Positions 24,824-34,032 of a stretch of DNA of 64,000 nt are shown here, one piece after another. The first letter of the stretch is position 1. The number at the start of each line of letters is the position of its first letter. The DNA comes from Candidatus Rhodoferax odensensis. GTDB taxonomy: Bacteria > Pseudomonadota > Gammaproteobacteria > Burkholderiales > Burkholderiaceae_C. Both the position numbers and the translations under genes were made by a program. The stretch lies in NCBI GenBank assembly GCA_016718405.1, contig JADKDJ010000035.1, positions 124,001-188,000 of the forward strand, given 5' to 3'. The notes beneath the pieces are model-generated. The model saw nothing but the letters and a program-made list of their open reading frames with translations, was not told where the DNA came from and did not search any database.

Positions 24824-25918
24824 ATGAAACCCTTTCTTCGCCAACAACTAGAACGCTATCTCGACCGCCTGGGCGAGCTTGAATTTCTGCTCTCGCGTGA
24901 AGACATCATGAAGGATATGAAGCAGTTTCTGGTGCTGTCGCGCGAACACACCGAGGTCGCCGCCGTGGCCAGCCGCTGGACACGCTACCGCCAACGCGAG
25001 GCCGACCTGGCAGCGGGCCAGGAGATGCTGGAGGGTTCTGCGGGCGATGCCGACATGCATGCCATGGCGCAGGAAGAGATCGACAGCGCCAGCGCCGAGA
25101 TCGCGCAACTGGAAACCGAGCTGCAGCGCATGCTGCTGCCCAAAGACCCCGATGATGCACGCAACGCCTTTGTCGAAATCCGCGCCGGCACCGGCGGCGA
25201 TGAATCCGCCCTGTTTGCCGCCGACCTGTTGCGCATGTACTCCCGGTATGCAGATCGGCGCGGCTGGAAAACCGAGATTGTCAGCGAGTCGCCCAGTGAA
25301 CTGGGGGGCTACAAAGAAGTGGTGGTACGCATGGAAGGCCACGATGTCTACGGTGCGCTCAAGTTCGAGTCGGGTGGCCACCGGGTGCAGCGCGTGCCCG
25401 CCACCGAAACGCAAGGCCGAATTCACACCAGCGCCTGCACCGTAGCGGTACTGGCCGAACAGGACGAGGCCACAGCCATTCAGATCAACCCAGCCGACTT
25501 GCGCATCGACACTTACCGCGCCAGCGGGGCCGGTGGCCAGCACATCAACAAGACTGACTCGGCGGTGCGCATTACCCACCTGCCCACCGGTATCGTCGCC
25601 GAATGCCAGGACGGGCGCAGCCAGCACAGTAACAAGGCCCAGGCACTGAAGGTGCTGACGGCCCGTATCCACGAAAAGGACCGCAGTGAACGTGCCGCCA
25701 AGGACGCCGCTGAACGCAAAAGCCTGGTTGGCAGTGGGGACCGCAGTGACCGAATTCGGACTTACAACTTTCCGCAGGGGCGGCTCACCGACCATCGGAT
25801 CAACCTCACGCTGTACAAGCTGCTGTCCATCATGGAGGGCGACCTGGACGACGTCGTGCACGCACTGCAAGCCTTCGAGGCAGCGCAGCAGCTCGCCGCC
25901 CTCGAAGTCGGCACATGA
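24824..25918 (+). CDS. prfA: Peptide chain release factor 1
   Basis: A 364-residue class I release factor reading UAA and UAG. The GGQ catalytic motif is in RASGAGGQHINKTDSAVRIT (about 229-248), and the domain block FVEIRAGTGGDESALFAADL is family-typical. Domain order and length match RF1 rather than RF2, and no frameshift site is needed. The ATG of prmC overlaps its stop by four bases (ATGA). PrmC methylates the GGQ glutamine of this protein, so the coupling is functional. Confidence 0.97.
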   Translation: MKPFLRQQLERYLDRLGELEFLLSREDIMKDMKQFLVLSREHTEVAAVASRWTRYRQREADLAAGQEMLEGSAGDADMHAMAQEEIDSASAEIAQLETELQRMLLPKDPDDARNAFVEIRAGTGGDESALFAADLLRMYSRYADRRGWKTEIVSESPSELGGYKEVVVRMEGHDVYGALKFESGGHRVQRVPATETQGRIHTSACTVAVLAEQDEATAIQINPADLRIDTYRASGAGGQHINKTDSAVRITHLPTGIVAECQDGRSQHSNKAQALKVLTARIHEKDRSERAAKDAAERKSLVGSGDRSDRIRTYNFPQGRLTDHRINLTLYKLLSIMEGDLDDVVHALQAFEAAQQLAALEVGT

Positions 25919-27120
25919 CCCTGGCTCAAGCCCTCGCCACGGCCAGCAAGCTCGGACTGGACCGGCTCGACGCGCAACTGTTGCTGCTGTACGCCTTGGG
26001 TCGGGACAACAGCCACCGGGTCTGGCTATTGGCCCATGACAAAGACCCACTGCCACCAGCCAATGAGGCCGCCTTCGTGGCCTTGGCCCAGCGGCGCGCG
26101 GCGGGGGAACCTCTGGCCTACCTCACCGGGCACAAGGAGTTCCATGGTCTTGACCTGCACGTGGATCCTCGGGTATTGATACCCCGACCAGACACCGAAA
26201 CGCTGGTGGACTGGACCCTGGACCTGCTCGCCCACACGCTCCATGCCCAAGTCATCGACCTGGGCACCGGCAGCGGCGCCATTGCCTTGGCCTTGAAGCA
26301 CGCTCGCCCCGACTTTGAGGTGGACGCCATAGACGCCAGCGCCGACGCTTTGGAGGTGGCGCAAGCGAACACCCAGCGCCTGCATCTCAAAGTGCAGCTT
26401 CAGTGTGGCTCCTGGCTACAAGGCGTAAGCGGTCGCTTTCATGCCATCGTGTCCAACCCGCCCTACATTGCAAGCCACGACAGCCACCTGGCTGCCCTCA
26501 CTCACGAACCACAGCAGGCACTGACCAGCGGCCCCGATGGCCTGGACGACCTGCGCCAGATCATCGCCCAGGCGCCCACGTACTTGTATCCCGGCGGCTG
26601 GCTACTGCTGGAGCACGGCTATGACCAGGCCAAGCCAGTCCGTGAATTGCTGCGGGACGCCGGATTTGTGGAAGTGCTGTCACGGCGGGACCTTGCCGGA
26701 GTCGAACGATGCAGCGGCGGACGCCTGCCCACTGGCGCAACATCAAAAATCACCGAACACCTGAGAAACCTCATGCCAAACACCACACCGGCCTGCCCCC
26801 AATGCACCCTTCTCAACACCTACCCGGACGGCGACAACCTGGTGTGCGCCGACTGCGGCCACGAATGGTCCAAGTCGGCACCCACCCCTGACAAAGGCGA
26901 TGACGACAGCGCCGTTGTCCGGGACGCCAACGGCCAGGTCCTGGCCGACGGCGACGCTGTAGTTCTGATCAAGGACCTCAAAGTCAAGGGTTCATCCATC
27001 ACATTGAAGATGGGCACCAAGGTCAAGAGTATTCGCCTGTGCGGCGGTGATCACGAAGTGGACTGCAAGATGGACGCCGGCAGCTTCATGCTGAAGGCCT
27101 GCTTCCTGAGAAAGGCCTGA
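25915..27120 (+). CDS. prmC: PrmC release-factor methyltransferase fused in frame to a YjdM/PhnA-type zinc-ribbon protein
   Basis: A 401-residue frame. Residues 1 to about 275 are PrmC: an N-terminal helical domain, RRAAGEPLAYLTGHKEF, HVDPRVLIPRPDTETLVDW, the SAM loop VIDLGTGSGAIALAL and the catalytic NPPY in VSNPPYIASHDSH. From the methionine codon at 26773 on (residues 287-401) it is a complete YjdM/PhnA protein: zinc ribbon CPQCTLLNTYPDGDNLVCADCGHEW and the C-terminal VVLIKDLKVKG...LKACFLRKA core. No stop separates them; the joint reads LPTGATSKITEHLRNL. PrmC methylates RF1/RF2; YjdM function is poorly known despite its phosphonate name. The fusion may be real, or the prmC stop may have been lost by mutation or error; yjdM could also start on its own at 26773. 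Confidence 0.85.
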   Translation: MTLAQALATASKLGLDRLDAQLLLLYALGRDNSHRVWLLAHDKDPLPPANEAAFVALAQRRAAGEPLAYLTGHKEFHGLDLHVDPRVLIPRPDTETLVDWTLDLLAHTLHAQVIDLGTGSGAIALALKHARPDFEVDAIDASADALEVAQANTQRLHLKVQLQCGSWLQGVSGRFHAIVSNPPYIASHDSHLAALTHEPQQALTSGPDGLDDLRQIIAQAPTYLYPGGWLLLEHGYDQAKPVRELLRDAGFVEVLSRRDLAGVERCSGGRLPTGATSKITEHLRNLMPNTTPACPQCTLLNTYPDGDNLVCADCGHEWSKSAPTPDKGDDDSAVVRDANGQVLADGDAVVLIKDLKVKGSSITLKMGTKVKSIRLCGGDHEVDCKMDAGSFMLKACFLRKA

Positions 27121-27162
27121 TCGATCCAGAGGCAACCGATCGCCCCGCGGCCACCGGTGCCG

Positions 27163-27639
27163 TCAATGATGGTGCCCGTGCTCGCCGTGTACGTGGCCGT
27201 GGGCGATTTCTTCTGTCGTCGCGGCGCGGACCTCGGTAACCCGCAGGTTGAAGCGTAAGGCCTTTCCCGCCATCGGATGGTTGCCATCCAGCATGACCTT
27301 GTCGCCCTTGATCTTCATGACCGTAAAGGTGTGGGCGTGACCATCCTCGCCATGGGCCTGCAGGTGACCGCCCACCTTGACGCCAGGCGGAAACTGGCTC
27401 TTGGGAATGGTCTGGACCAGACCTTCGTCGCGCAGCCCAAAGGCATCCTGCGGCTGCAGTTCAACTGTCGTCTGGTAGCCAGGCGACTGACCATCCAGCG
27501 CCGCCTCGATCTTGGCAAAGGTGTTGCCGTAGCCGCCGTGCAGGTAGACCATCGGTTCGTGGCTCTCTTCGATCGTCTTGCCGCTGGTGTCTGAGACTTT
27601 GTAGCGAAGAGTGACTGCGGTGTTCTTGTCGATTTTCAT
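27163..27639 (-). CDS. slyD: FKBP-type peptidyl-prolyl isomerase SlyD
   Basis: 158 residues from the ATG at 27639 (MKIDKNTAVTLRYKVSD); a longer in-frame start has no family support and would run into the grxD promoter region. The FKBP core is present with the IF insert domain (AFGLRDEGLVQTIPKSQFP) and VKIKGDKVMLDGNHPMAGK-type ending (here VMKIKGDKVMLDGNHPMAGK). A His-rich metal-binding tail, HGHVHGEHGHHH, is typical of SlyD, a folding helper that also binds nickel. Divergent from grxD. Confidence 0.93.
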   Translation of the reverse strand: MKIDKNTAVTLRYKVSDTSGKTIEESHEPMVYLHGGYGNTFAKIEAALDGQSPGYQTTVELQPQDAFGLRDEGLVQTIPKSQFPPGVKVGGHLQAHGEDGHAHTFTVMKIKGDKVMLDGNHPMAGKALRFNLRVTEVRAATTEEIAHGHVHGEHGHHH

Positions 27640-27791
27640 GGCGAAGTGAATAAGTGAAACGCAGTCTGAAGTGTGCCATGGGCACCGAACCGACTGGAAT
27701 GCCCCGGAGCCCACGGGGACAAGCGCGGGTGGCGGGTGGCAGAAGGTGAAATAATCAGGGTTTTCACCCAATCCACTGCCGGAGTAGAAAC

Positions 27792-28121
27792 ATGAGCGAC
27801 GCCCAACAACGCATTGATGACCTGGTCAAATCCAACCCTGTGCTGCTTTTCATGAAAGGCACCGCAAGCTTTCCACAGTGCGGTTTTTCCGGCCGCGCGG
27901 TTCAGGTTCTCAAAGCCTGCGGCGTCGAACCCAAGGACATCAAAACCGTCAATGTGCTGGAAGACGACGGGATCCGCCAAGGCATCAAGGAATACAGCAA
28001 CTGGCCTACCATTCCTCAGCTCTATATCAAGGGTGAGTTCATTGGTGGCTCGGACATCATGATGGAGATGTACGAGAACGGTGAATTGCAACAGTTGATT
28101 CAACAACCGGCCGCAAGCTGA
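27792..28121 (+). CDS. grxD: Monothiol glutaredoxin GrxD
   Basis: A 109-residue monothiol glutaredoxin with the CGFS active site (FPQCGFSGRAVQ, about 26-37), KGT before it (LLFMKGTASFP) and the glutathione-binding WPTIPQLYIKGEFIGGSDIM. The family carries and transfers 2Fe-2S clusters. The ATG has GGAG upstream. In related genomes it follows prmC, as here with slyD and the YjdM part in between. Convergent with the transglycosylase gene. Confidence 0.96.
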   Translation: MSDAQQRIDDLVKSNPVLLFMKGTASFPQCGFSGRAVQVLKACGVEPKDIKTVNVLEDDGIRQGIKEYSNWPTIPQLYIKGEFIGGSDIMMEMYENGELQQLIQQPAAS

Positions 28122-28151
28122 TCACAGCGGCGGTGCAGCCTCGGCCGTGTT

Positions 28152-28787
28152 TCAACCGGGCACGATATCCCAGTACCTGCGTGCCGCCAACACAGCGTTG
28201 GGATAAGGAGCCTGCCCGCGCGAGCCGTTGTAACGGCCCAGCGCCAGAAACAGGTCTCCCCTTTCGCGGTCCAGGTAGTGGCGCAGAATGACACAGCCAA
28301 AACGCAAGTTGGTTTGCAAGTGAAACAGTCGCGACGCATCGCCATCTCCGAGTACGCGGGTCCAAAACGGCATCACTTGCATGTAGCCACGTGCGCCCAC
28401 GCGTGATACGGCGAACTTTCGGAAGTTGCTTTCGACCTGCACCAGGCCCATCACCAGCGCGACGTCCAGACCGGCACGCTTGCTCTCGTACCAAACGGTT
28501 TGAAGGAACTCCCGACGCACGTTCCACTCGGGCTTCTTCCGTTTGAGCCGGTCGCTCGCGGCGCCAAGCCAACGCAGAAACTTCAGCCGCGACTCGGTGT
28601 CCGCAAACTCCGGGATCGGTGGCGATTGATTGGCAATGGCCGAAGTCAGCGCCGTTCGCACCGAGTCCACCAACGGTTCTTCGAGTTGGCCGCCAGCCCG
28701 TGCCTGCCTGCCCACGCACAGTAGGCCAAGACCAACCACCCAAGACGCCAGGGAGTCGCGCCGAGTCAGTGCGCCGGAAAAACTCAT
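28152..28787 (-). CDS. Lytic transglycosylase with SLT domain
   Basis: A 211-residue exported protein with a signal-like N-terminus (about 12-32, SLASWVVGLGLLCVGRQARA). The SLT domain shows the catalytic glutamate in GLVQVESNFRKFAVSRVGAR (about 115-134), then GYMQVMPFW and the tyrosine motif LALGRYNGSRG. It cleaves peptidoglycan glycan strands with anhydro-ring formation. Its ATG overlaps the proS stop by four bases, so it is translated from the proS message. Confidence 0.92.
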   Translation of the reverse strand: MSFSGALTRRDSLASWVVGLGLLCVGRQARAGGQLEEPLVDSVRTALTSAIANQSPPIPEFADTESRLKFLRWLGAASDRLKRKKPEWNVRREFLQTVWYESKRAGLDVALVMGLVQVESNFRKFAVSRVGARGYMQVMPFWTRVLGDGDASRLFHLQTNLRFGCVILRHYLDRERGDLFLALGRYNGSRGQAPYPNAVLAARRYWDIVPG

Positions 28788-30529
28788 GCGGTCAATTTGC
28801 CCTTGATCAGCGCCAGCACGTCGCCCAAGGCGACCCGGCTGGCCTGTGCGTCGCGGCGGTGCTGGTACTCAACCTGACCCTCTTTCAGGGTGCGCTCACC
28901 AATGGTCACGCGATGCGGCACGCCAATCAACTCCCAGTCCGCGAACATCGCGCCTGGACGCTCGCCCCGGTCATCCAGAATCACGTCCATACCGGCGGCT
29001 AGAAATTCCCCATAAAGATTGTCGGCAGCGGCCTTCACGTCCGGACTACGGTCCGGGCTGATCGGGCACAGCACAACGGTAAACGGCGCAATCGCGTCCG
29101 GCCAGATGATGCCTCGCTCGTCGTGGTTCTGCTCGATGGCGGCGGCGGGCAGGCGTGTGATGCCAATGCCATAACATCCCATTTCCATGAACTGTGGCTT
29201 GCCGTTGACGTCCAGGAATGTCGCGTTCATGGGCTTGCTGTACTTGGTGCCCAGCACAAACACATGGCCCACCTCAATGCCGCGCTCAATCGCCAAGGCG
29301 CCCTGGCCATCGGGCGACAAATCGCCGGCCACCACATTGCGCAGATCGGCCACCAGCTCGGGCTCGGGCAGGTCGCGGCCCCAGTTGACACCGGTGATAT
29401 GGTAGCCCGCGTCATTGGCCCCACAAATCCAGTCTGCCATCACGGCAACCTCGCGGTCCACTACCAATCTGACCGGCTTCTTCAAGCCGATCGGGCCCAA
29501 GTAGCCGGGCAGACAGCCAAAGTGATCCTCGATTTCAGCCACGGTTGCAAAACGGTAGCCGACATCGAGTCCAGGCACTTTGGAAACCTTGATTTCGTTC
29601 ATGTCGTGGTCGCCACGCAGCAACAGCAACCACACTTGAGATTTGACGACCTCCGAGCGCTCGTTGAGCTGGTCGGTCGCCAACACCAGCGACTTGACGG
29701 TGCGCGACAGGGGCAGTTGGAGTAACTCCGCCACTTGCTCACACGTGCTGCGTCCGGGTGTCGCGGTCTTGACCATGGCGCTGGCTGGCGCCGGACGCGG
29801 CCCGCTGGGCGGCAGCGCTTCGGCTTTCTCCATGTTGGCGGCGTAGCTGCTGTCCGGGCAGTAGACGATGGCGTCTTCACCGGTGGCCGCAATCACCTGA
29901 AACTCCTCGCTCACGTCGCCGCCAATGGCACCGCTGTCGGCCGCCACCGCTCGGTAACGCAGCCCAAATCGGTCGAAAATGCGTCGGTAGGCATCACTCA
30001 TGATTCGGTAGCTTTGCTTGGCGCCCTCCAAGTCGCGATCAAAGCTGTAGGCGTCTTTCATGGTGAACTCGCGTCCGCGCATCAAGCCAAAGCGTGGACG
30101 CCGCTCATCGCGGAACTTGGTTTGGATCTGGTACAGGTTCTTGGGCAGCTGTTTGTAGCTGCGAAACTCCTGGCGGGCAATGTCGGTAATGACCTCTTCG
30201 CTGGTGGGCTGAACAATGTAGTCCCGTTCGTGCCGGTCCTTGATGCGCAAAAGCTCGGGGCCGTTGGTGGTGAAGCGCCCGGTCTCCTGCCAAAGTTCGG
30301 CGGGCTGGATCACGGGCATGCTCAGCTCGACGGCGCCAGCGCGGTTCATCTCTTCGCGCACGATCGCTTCGATCTTGCGGATCACCCGCAAACCCATCGG
30401 CATGTAGCTATAGATGCCCGCTCCCAGTTTCTTGATCATGCCGGCTCGCGTCATCAGCTTGTGGCTGACAACTTCGGCGTCGGTGGGAGCTTCTTTGAGG
30501 GTGGAGATGAAAAATTGGGAGGCTTTCAT
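28784..30529 (-). CDS. proS: Prolyl-tRNA synthetase ProS (bacterial type with insertion domain)
   Basis: 581 residues from the ATG at 30529 (MKASQFFISTLKEAPTDAEV). Class II motif 1 is near GAGIYSYMPMGLRVIRKIE, motif 2 in TKFRDERRPRFGLMRGREF (about 134-152) and motif 3 in GYGIGITRLPAAAIEQNHDE (about 450-465, here CYGIGITRLPAAAIEQ). The editing INS domain lies between about 220 and 390 (TCEQVAELLQLPLSRTVKSL; HITGVNWGRDLPEPELVADL). It charges tRNA-Pro; a tRNA-Pro gene is 5 kb away. Divergent from rppH. Confidence 0.97.
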   Translation of the reverse strand: MKASQFFISTLKEAPTDAEVVSHKLMTRAGMIKKLGAGIYSYMPMGLRVIRKIEAIVREEMNRAGAVELSMPVIQPAELWQETGRFTTNGPELLRIKDRHERDYIVQPTSEEVITDIARQEFRSYKQLPKNLYQIQTKFRDERRPRFGLMRGREFTMKDAYSFDRDLEGAKQSYRIMSDAYRRIFDRFGLRYRAVAADSGAIGGDVSEEFQVIAATGEDAIVYCPDSSYAANMEKAEALPPSGPRPAPASAMVKTATPGRSTCEQVAELLQLPLSRTVKSLVLATDQLNERSEVVKSQVWLLLLRGDHDMNEIKVSKVPGLDVGYRFATVAEIEDHFGCLPGYLGPIGLKKPVRLVVDREVAVMADWICGANDAGYHITGVNWGRDLPEPELVADLRNVVAGDLSPDGQGALAIERGIEVGHVFVLGTKYSKPMNATFLDVNGKPQFMEMGCYGIGITRLPAAAIEQNHDERGIIWPDAIAPFTVVLCPISPDRSPDVKAAADNLYGEFLAAGMDVILDDRGERPGAMFADWELIGVPHRVTIGERTLKEGQVEYQHRRDAQASRVALGDVLALIKGKLTA

Positions 30530-30562
30530 GAACTGACTCGGTATCACTGAGGGCTGGTCCCA

Positions 30563-30591
30563 TTGAAAGCGGCGCGTACGCTGTGCATAAT
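30563..30591 (+). promoter_or_regulatory. rppH promoter
   Basis: TTGAAA (30563-30568) and CATAAT (30586-30591) are separated by exactly 17 bases, a near-consensus sigma-70 pair. The predicted start is near 30598, giving a leader of about 23 bases before the rppH ATG at 30621. Confidence 0.7.
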
Positions 30592-30620
30592 GGACTCAGT
30601 TTAAAAATTGGGGTTTGATT

Positions 30621-31274
30621 ATGCTTGACCGGGACGGCTTTCGGCCCAACGTCGGCATCGTCCTGCTCAACCAGAAGAATCAGGTATTCTGGGGCAAACG
30701 CATTCGTACCCACTCGTGGCAGTTCCCACAAGGTGGCATTGACCGGGGGGAAACCCCTGAGCAGGCCATGTTTCGTGAACTGCACGAGGAGGTGGGGCTC
30801 CAGCCGGAGCACGTCTGTATTGTTGCCCGTACCCGCGACTGGTTGCGCTACGAGGTGCCGGACCGGTTCATCCGACGCGATGCGCGTGGCCACTACAAGG
30901 GCCAGAAACAGATCTGGTATTTGCTGCAGTTGACCGGACACGACTGGGATTTGAACCTGCGCGCCACCGATCATCCTGAGTTCGACGCCTGGCGTTGGAA
31001 CGACTACTGGGTGCCCCTGGACGCTGTGGTGGAGTTCAAGCGCGGCGTGTACGAAATGGCACTGACAGAGTTATCCAGATATCTGCCACGTCATGATCAG
31101 CGCAATCGCTTCCTGCGTCAGGGTAGCCGTCTGCGCGATCCCACCGGATTGATTCCACACAGCATCACGCATGCTTGCGCAGGCAGTCTGGAGCTGCCAC
31201 CGGGTGCAAGTTTCGAGCCGGACCCCGGTACGAGTCTTTCATCCGATTCAACAGGACACAACAGTGCATTTTAG
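30621..31274 (+). CDS. rppH: RNA pyrophosphohydrolase RppH
   Basis: 217 residues from the ATG at 30621 (MLDRDGFRPNVGIVLLNQKN). The Nudix box is intact: GGIDRGETPEQAMFRELHEE followed by VGL (about 38-60). The family sequence WQFPQGG and the block GQKQIWYLLQL are present. RppH removes pyrophosphate from 5'-triphosphate mRNAs and starts RNase E decay. The C-terminal 50 residues form a low-complexity tail, common in burkholderial RppH. The CNP1-like gene starts inside its last codons. Confidence 0.95.
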   Translation: MLDRDGFRPNVGIVLLNQKNQVFWGKRIRTHSWQFPQGGIDRGETPEQAMFRELHEEVGLQPEHVCIVARTRDWLRYEVPDRFIRRDARGHYKGQKQIWYLLQLTGHDWDLNLRATDHPEFDAWRWNDYWVPLDAVVEFKRGVYEMALTELSRYLPRHDQRNRFLRQGSRLRDPTGLIPHSITHACAGSLELPPGASFEPDPGTSLSSDSTGHNSAF

Positions 31275-31762
31275 GTTTTTATCCCTTATCGCCCTGTTGA
31301 TCGCCGCAACTGGCGCCCAGGGCCAAGGAAGCACCAGTGACGCGGGCTGGCAGGAGTCCGATGTTCCAGCTCCACCGGTAGTGATTGGCAAGGATTTGAT
31401 CCCGATCGACATGCCTGCCAACTTGGCACTTCGGTTTGGTGTAGACCCCAAAACACTAACCATCACCAACGACGGCGTGGTTCGCTATGTGATGGTGGCG
31501 TCCAACGACCAAGGCGCGCGCAACGTCATGTACGAGGGTGTGCGCTGCGCCACTGGCGAGGTCAGAACCTATGCGCGGCAGGACTCGACCGGCCAATGGA
31601 CTGCCGACGCACAAGCGCAATGGCGGCCCCTGCATGGGCAGCGCGACGGCCCACGCCATGGCCGTGTCGCGACAGGGGGCCTGCTCGGGACGCACGGTCA
31701 GCACGGACTCTGTGGCCGTCCTTATCAAGAAACTCAGGAACTGGAAACCGGACCCGCGCTGA
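31264..31762 (+). pseudogene. CNP1-like family exported protein, frameshifted
   Basis: It starts at GTG 31264, overlapping the rppH end. The signal peptide is HFRFLSLIALLIAATGAQGQ. The body matches the CNP1-like pattern (LIPIDMPANLALRFGVDPKT, GVVRYVMVASNDQGARNVMY, EGVRC) up to QWRP near 31630. The remainder of the family pattern then continues in the +1 frame as MGSATAHAMAVSRQGACSGR and ends KLRNWKPDPR at 31762, eight bases from the convergent proB stop. In the original frame the sequence turns into a low-quality tail that runs 80 bases into proB. The shift lies at a CCCC run (about 31630). Function of the family is unknown. True mutation or base-calling error. Confidence 0.72.
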
Positions 31763-31770
31763 TTGGCGGC

Positions 31771-32907
31771 CTACCTGCTGAGCACCATGTTGTCCCGATG
31801 CACCATCTCGGGCTCTGCCACATAACCCAGCAGTTTTTCGATCTCGCTTGAGGGTTTGCGACAAATCAGCCGCGCCTCAACGCTGGCGTAGTTGGCCAAT
31901 CCGCGGGCAATCTCGCCGCCATCGGCGTCGCGCACCGCGATCACGTCCCCACGGGAGAAGTCCCCCTCCACAGCGGTCATGCCGATGGGCAGCAGACTCT
32001 TGCCTTCGGCCCGCAGCTTGGTGGCAGCACCCAAGTCCACGGACACCGCACCGCGCAACTGAAGATGATCGGACATCCACTGCTTGCGCGCCTGCGTTTT
32101 TTGCGTCTGTGCAACCAGCAAAGTCCCAACTACATGGCCCCGGGCCAGCCTCAGCAACGCGTCGGGCTCGCGACCCCAGGCGATGGCCGTCGACGCGCCC
32201 GAGCCTGCCGCCCGCTTGGCTGCAAGGATCTTGGTAAGCATGCCGCCGCGCCCCAGGCTGGAGCCGGCCCCACCGGCCATAGCTTCCAGGGTCGGGTCGC
32301 CTGATTTGGCGCGGCGAACCAGTTGGGCCGAGGAATCCTTCCGTGGGTCGGCGGTGTAAAGCCCCTTCTGATCAGTCAAAATCACCAGCACGTCAGCCTC
32401 GACCAGATTGGCTACCAGCGCCCCCAAGGTGTCGTTATCGCCAAACTTGATTTCGTCGTTGACGACAGTGTCGTTCTCATTGATGACCGGCACGACACCG
32501 AGTTTGATCAACGTCAGCAAGGTCGACCGTGCATTGAGATAGCGCTCGCGGTCCGCGAGGTCGGCATGTGTCAGCAACACCTGCGCGCTACCCAGTCCGT
32601 GCTCGCGAAGCTTGGTCTCATACATCTGAGCCAGGCCCATTTGTCCAACCGCAGCGGCGGCCTGCAACTCGTGAATCTCGTGCGGTCGAGTCGCCCATCC
32701 AAGCCGCTTCATGCCCTCGGCGATGGCGCCGCTAGAGACCATAATCAGTTCGCGCCCATCACGCACCAACTGCGACATCTGACGACACCATTCACCGATG
32801 GCGGCCTCATCAAGGCCGCGCCCCTCATTGGTGACCAGACTGGAGCCAACCTTGACGACGATTCGTCGCGCGTCACGCAACTCGTCTGAATGAGAATCCG
32901 TTGTCAT
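31771..32907 (-). CDS. proB: Glutamate 5-kinase ProB
   Basis: A 378-residue enzyme for the first step of proline synthesis: glutamate plus ATP to gamma-glutamyl phosphate. It has an amino-acid kinase domain (about 12-265: RIVVKVGSSLVTNEGRGLD, MVSSGAIAEGMKRLGW, VPVINENDTVVNDEIKFGDN and GRGGMLTKILAAKRAAGSGA) and a C-terminal PUA domain (about 285-370; GAVSVDLGAATKLRAEGKSL). It follows obgE on the minus strand in the standard order rplU-rpmA-obgE-proB. Confidence 0.97.
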   Translation of the reverse strand: MTTDSHSDELRDARRIVVKVGSSLVTNEGRGLDEAAIGEWCRQMSQLVRDGRELIMVSSGAIAEGMKRLGWATRPHEIHELQAAAAVGQMGLAQMYETKLREHGLGSAQVLLTHADLADRERYLNARSTLLTLIKLGVVPVINENDTVVNDEIKFGDNDTLGALVANLVEADVLVILTDQKGLYTADPRKDSSAQLVRRAKSGDPTLEAMAGGAGSSLGRGGMLTKILAAKRAAGSGASTAIAWGREPDALLRLARGHVVGTLLVAQTQKTQARKQWMSDHLQLRGAVSVDLGAATKLRAEGKSLLPIGMTAVEGDFSRGDVIAVRDADGGEIARGLANYASVEARLICRKPSSEIEKLLGYVAEPEMVHRDNMVLSR

Positions 32908-32964
32908 CTTGGATTGACCCTTGCGTGGTCACCGTCGGGGAAAATGTTGAAGGGTACGCGGGCG

Positions 32965-34032
32965 TCACTGGGCGGGATCAGCGAAGCGCGGGTCAATCTG
33001 CTGTGGCTCGCTCGCCTTCAGTTGCAAAGCCTGCAAATGTGCGTAGACCGCTCGTATCAAAGGCTCACAGCCTTCGCGGCTCAAGGCCGATATCTCAAAC
33101 ACGGGCCCCTTGAACTTGAGGCGCCTGACGAAGTCCTTCACCAGGTCCGCCCGAGCGTCACTGGCGATCATGTCCATCTTGTTCAGCACCAGCCAGCGAG
33201 GCTTGGCATACAGATCGGCATCGTACTTTTTGAGTTCATTGGCGATCGCTTTGGCCTGGGCCACGGTATCAACACCGTCGTCAAAGGGCGCCATGTCAAT
33301 CACATGCAACAACAAACGCGTGCGCTGCAGATGGCGCAGGAACAGGTGGCCCAATCCTGCGCCTTCCGACGCGCCCTCGATCAGGCCCGGCAGGTCGGCG
33401 ACAACAAAACTCTGCTCAGGACCAACGCGTACGACACCCAGGTTCGGATGCAAGGTCGTAAAGGGATAGTCCGCAATGCGCGGTCGCGCATTGGAGATGG
33501 CCGTAATCAAAGTTGACTTTCCGGCGTTGGGCATGCCCAGTAATCCCACATCGGCCAAGACTTTGAGCTCCAACTTGAGCCTCTTCTTCTCGCCCGGCCA
33601 ACCCGGCGGTTTTTGCCTTGGCGGCCGGTTGATCGCACTCTTGAAGCGAAGGTTGCCAAACCCGCCATCGCCTCCTTTTGCAATGGTGATTACCTCTCCT
33701 GGTTGAAGCAACTCATACAGGACTTCACCCGTCTCGGCATCGGTAATGATGGTGCCAACCGGCATTTTCAACGTGATATCCGCCCCCGCAGCACCGAACA
33801 TGTCCGAGCCCATGCCATGCTCACCGCGCTTGGCGTCGTGACGACGCGAGAACCGATAGTCCACCAGTGTGTTCAAGTTAGGGTCGGCGACCGCGAACAC
33901 ATGGCCACCGCGCCCGCCATCACCCCCATTCGGTCCGCCAAACTCTTTGTACTTTTCGTGCCGAAACGATACGCAGCCCGCACCGCCATCTCCGGCCGAG
34001 ATGTCGATATACGCTTCATCAACGAACTTCAT
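32965..34032 (-). CDS. obgE: Obg/CgtA ribosome-assembly GTPase
   Basis: 355 residues from the ATG at 34032 (MKFVDEAYIDISAGDGGAGC); in-frame sequence upstream reaches back to the terminator and lacks family similarity. It has the N-terminal glycine-rich OBG fold (about 1-158), then a GTPase domain with G1 GMPNAGKST (about 165-173), G2 in YPFTTLHPNLG, G3 DLPG and G4 NKMD. Obg acts in 50S assembly and stress signalling. A terminator separates it from rpmA, so it may have its own promoter or depend on read-through. Confidence 0.97.
   Translation of the reverse strand: MKFVDEAYIDISAGDGGAGCVSFRHEKYKEFGGPNGGDGGRGGHVFAVADPNLNTLVDYRFSRRHDAKRGEHGMGSDMFGAAGADITLKMPVGTIITDAETGEVLYELLQPGEVITIAKGGDGGFGNLRFKSAINRPPRQKPPGWPGEKKRLKLELKVLADVGLLGMPNAGKSTLITAISNARPRIADYPFTTLHPNLGVVRVGPEQSFVVADLPGLIEGASEGAGLGHLFLRHLQRTRLLLHVIDMAPFDDGVDTVAQAKAIANELKKYDADLYAKPRWLVLNKMDMIASDARADLVKDFVRRLKFKGPVFEISALSREGCEPLIRAVYAHLQALQLKASEPQQIDPRFADPAQ

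Noticed and set aside
24848..26056. 402-codon minus-strand frame opposite prfA and prmC
   Set aside because: Both sense genes are intact with catalytic motifs; the antisense frame has none.
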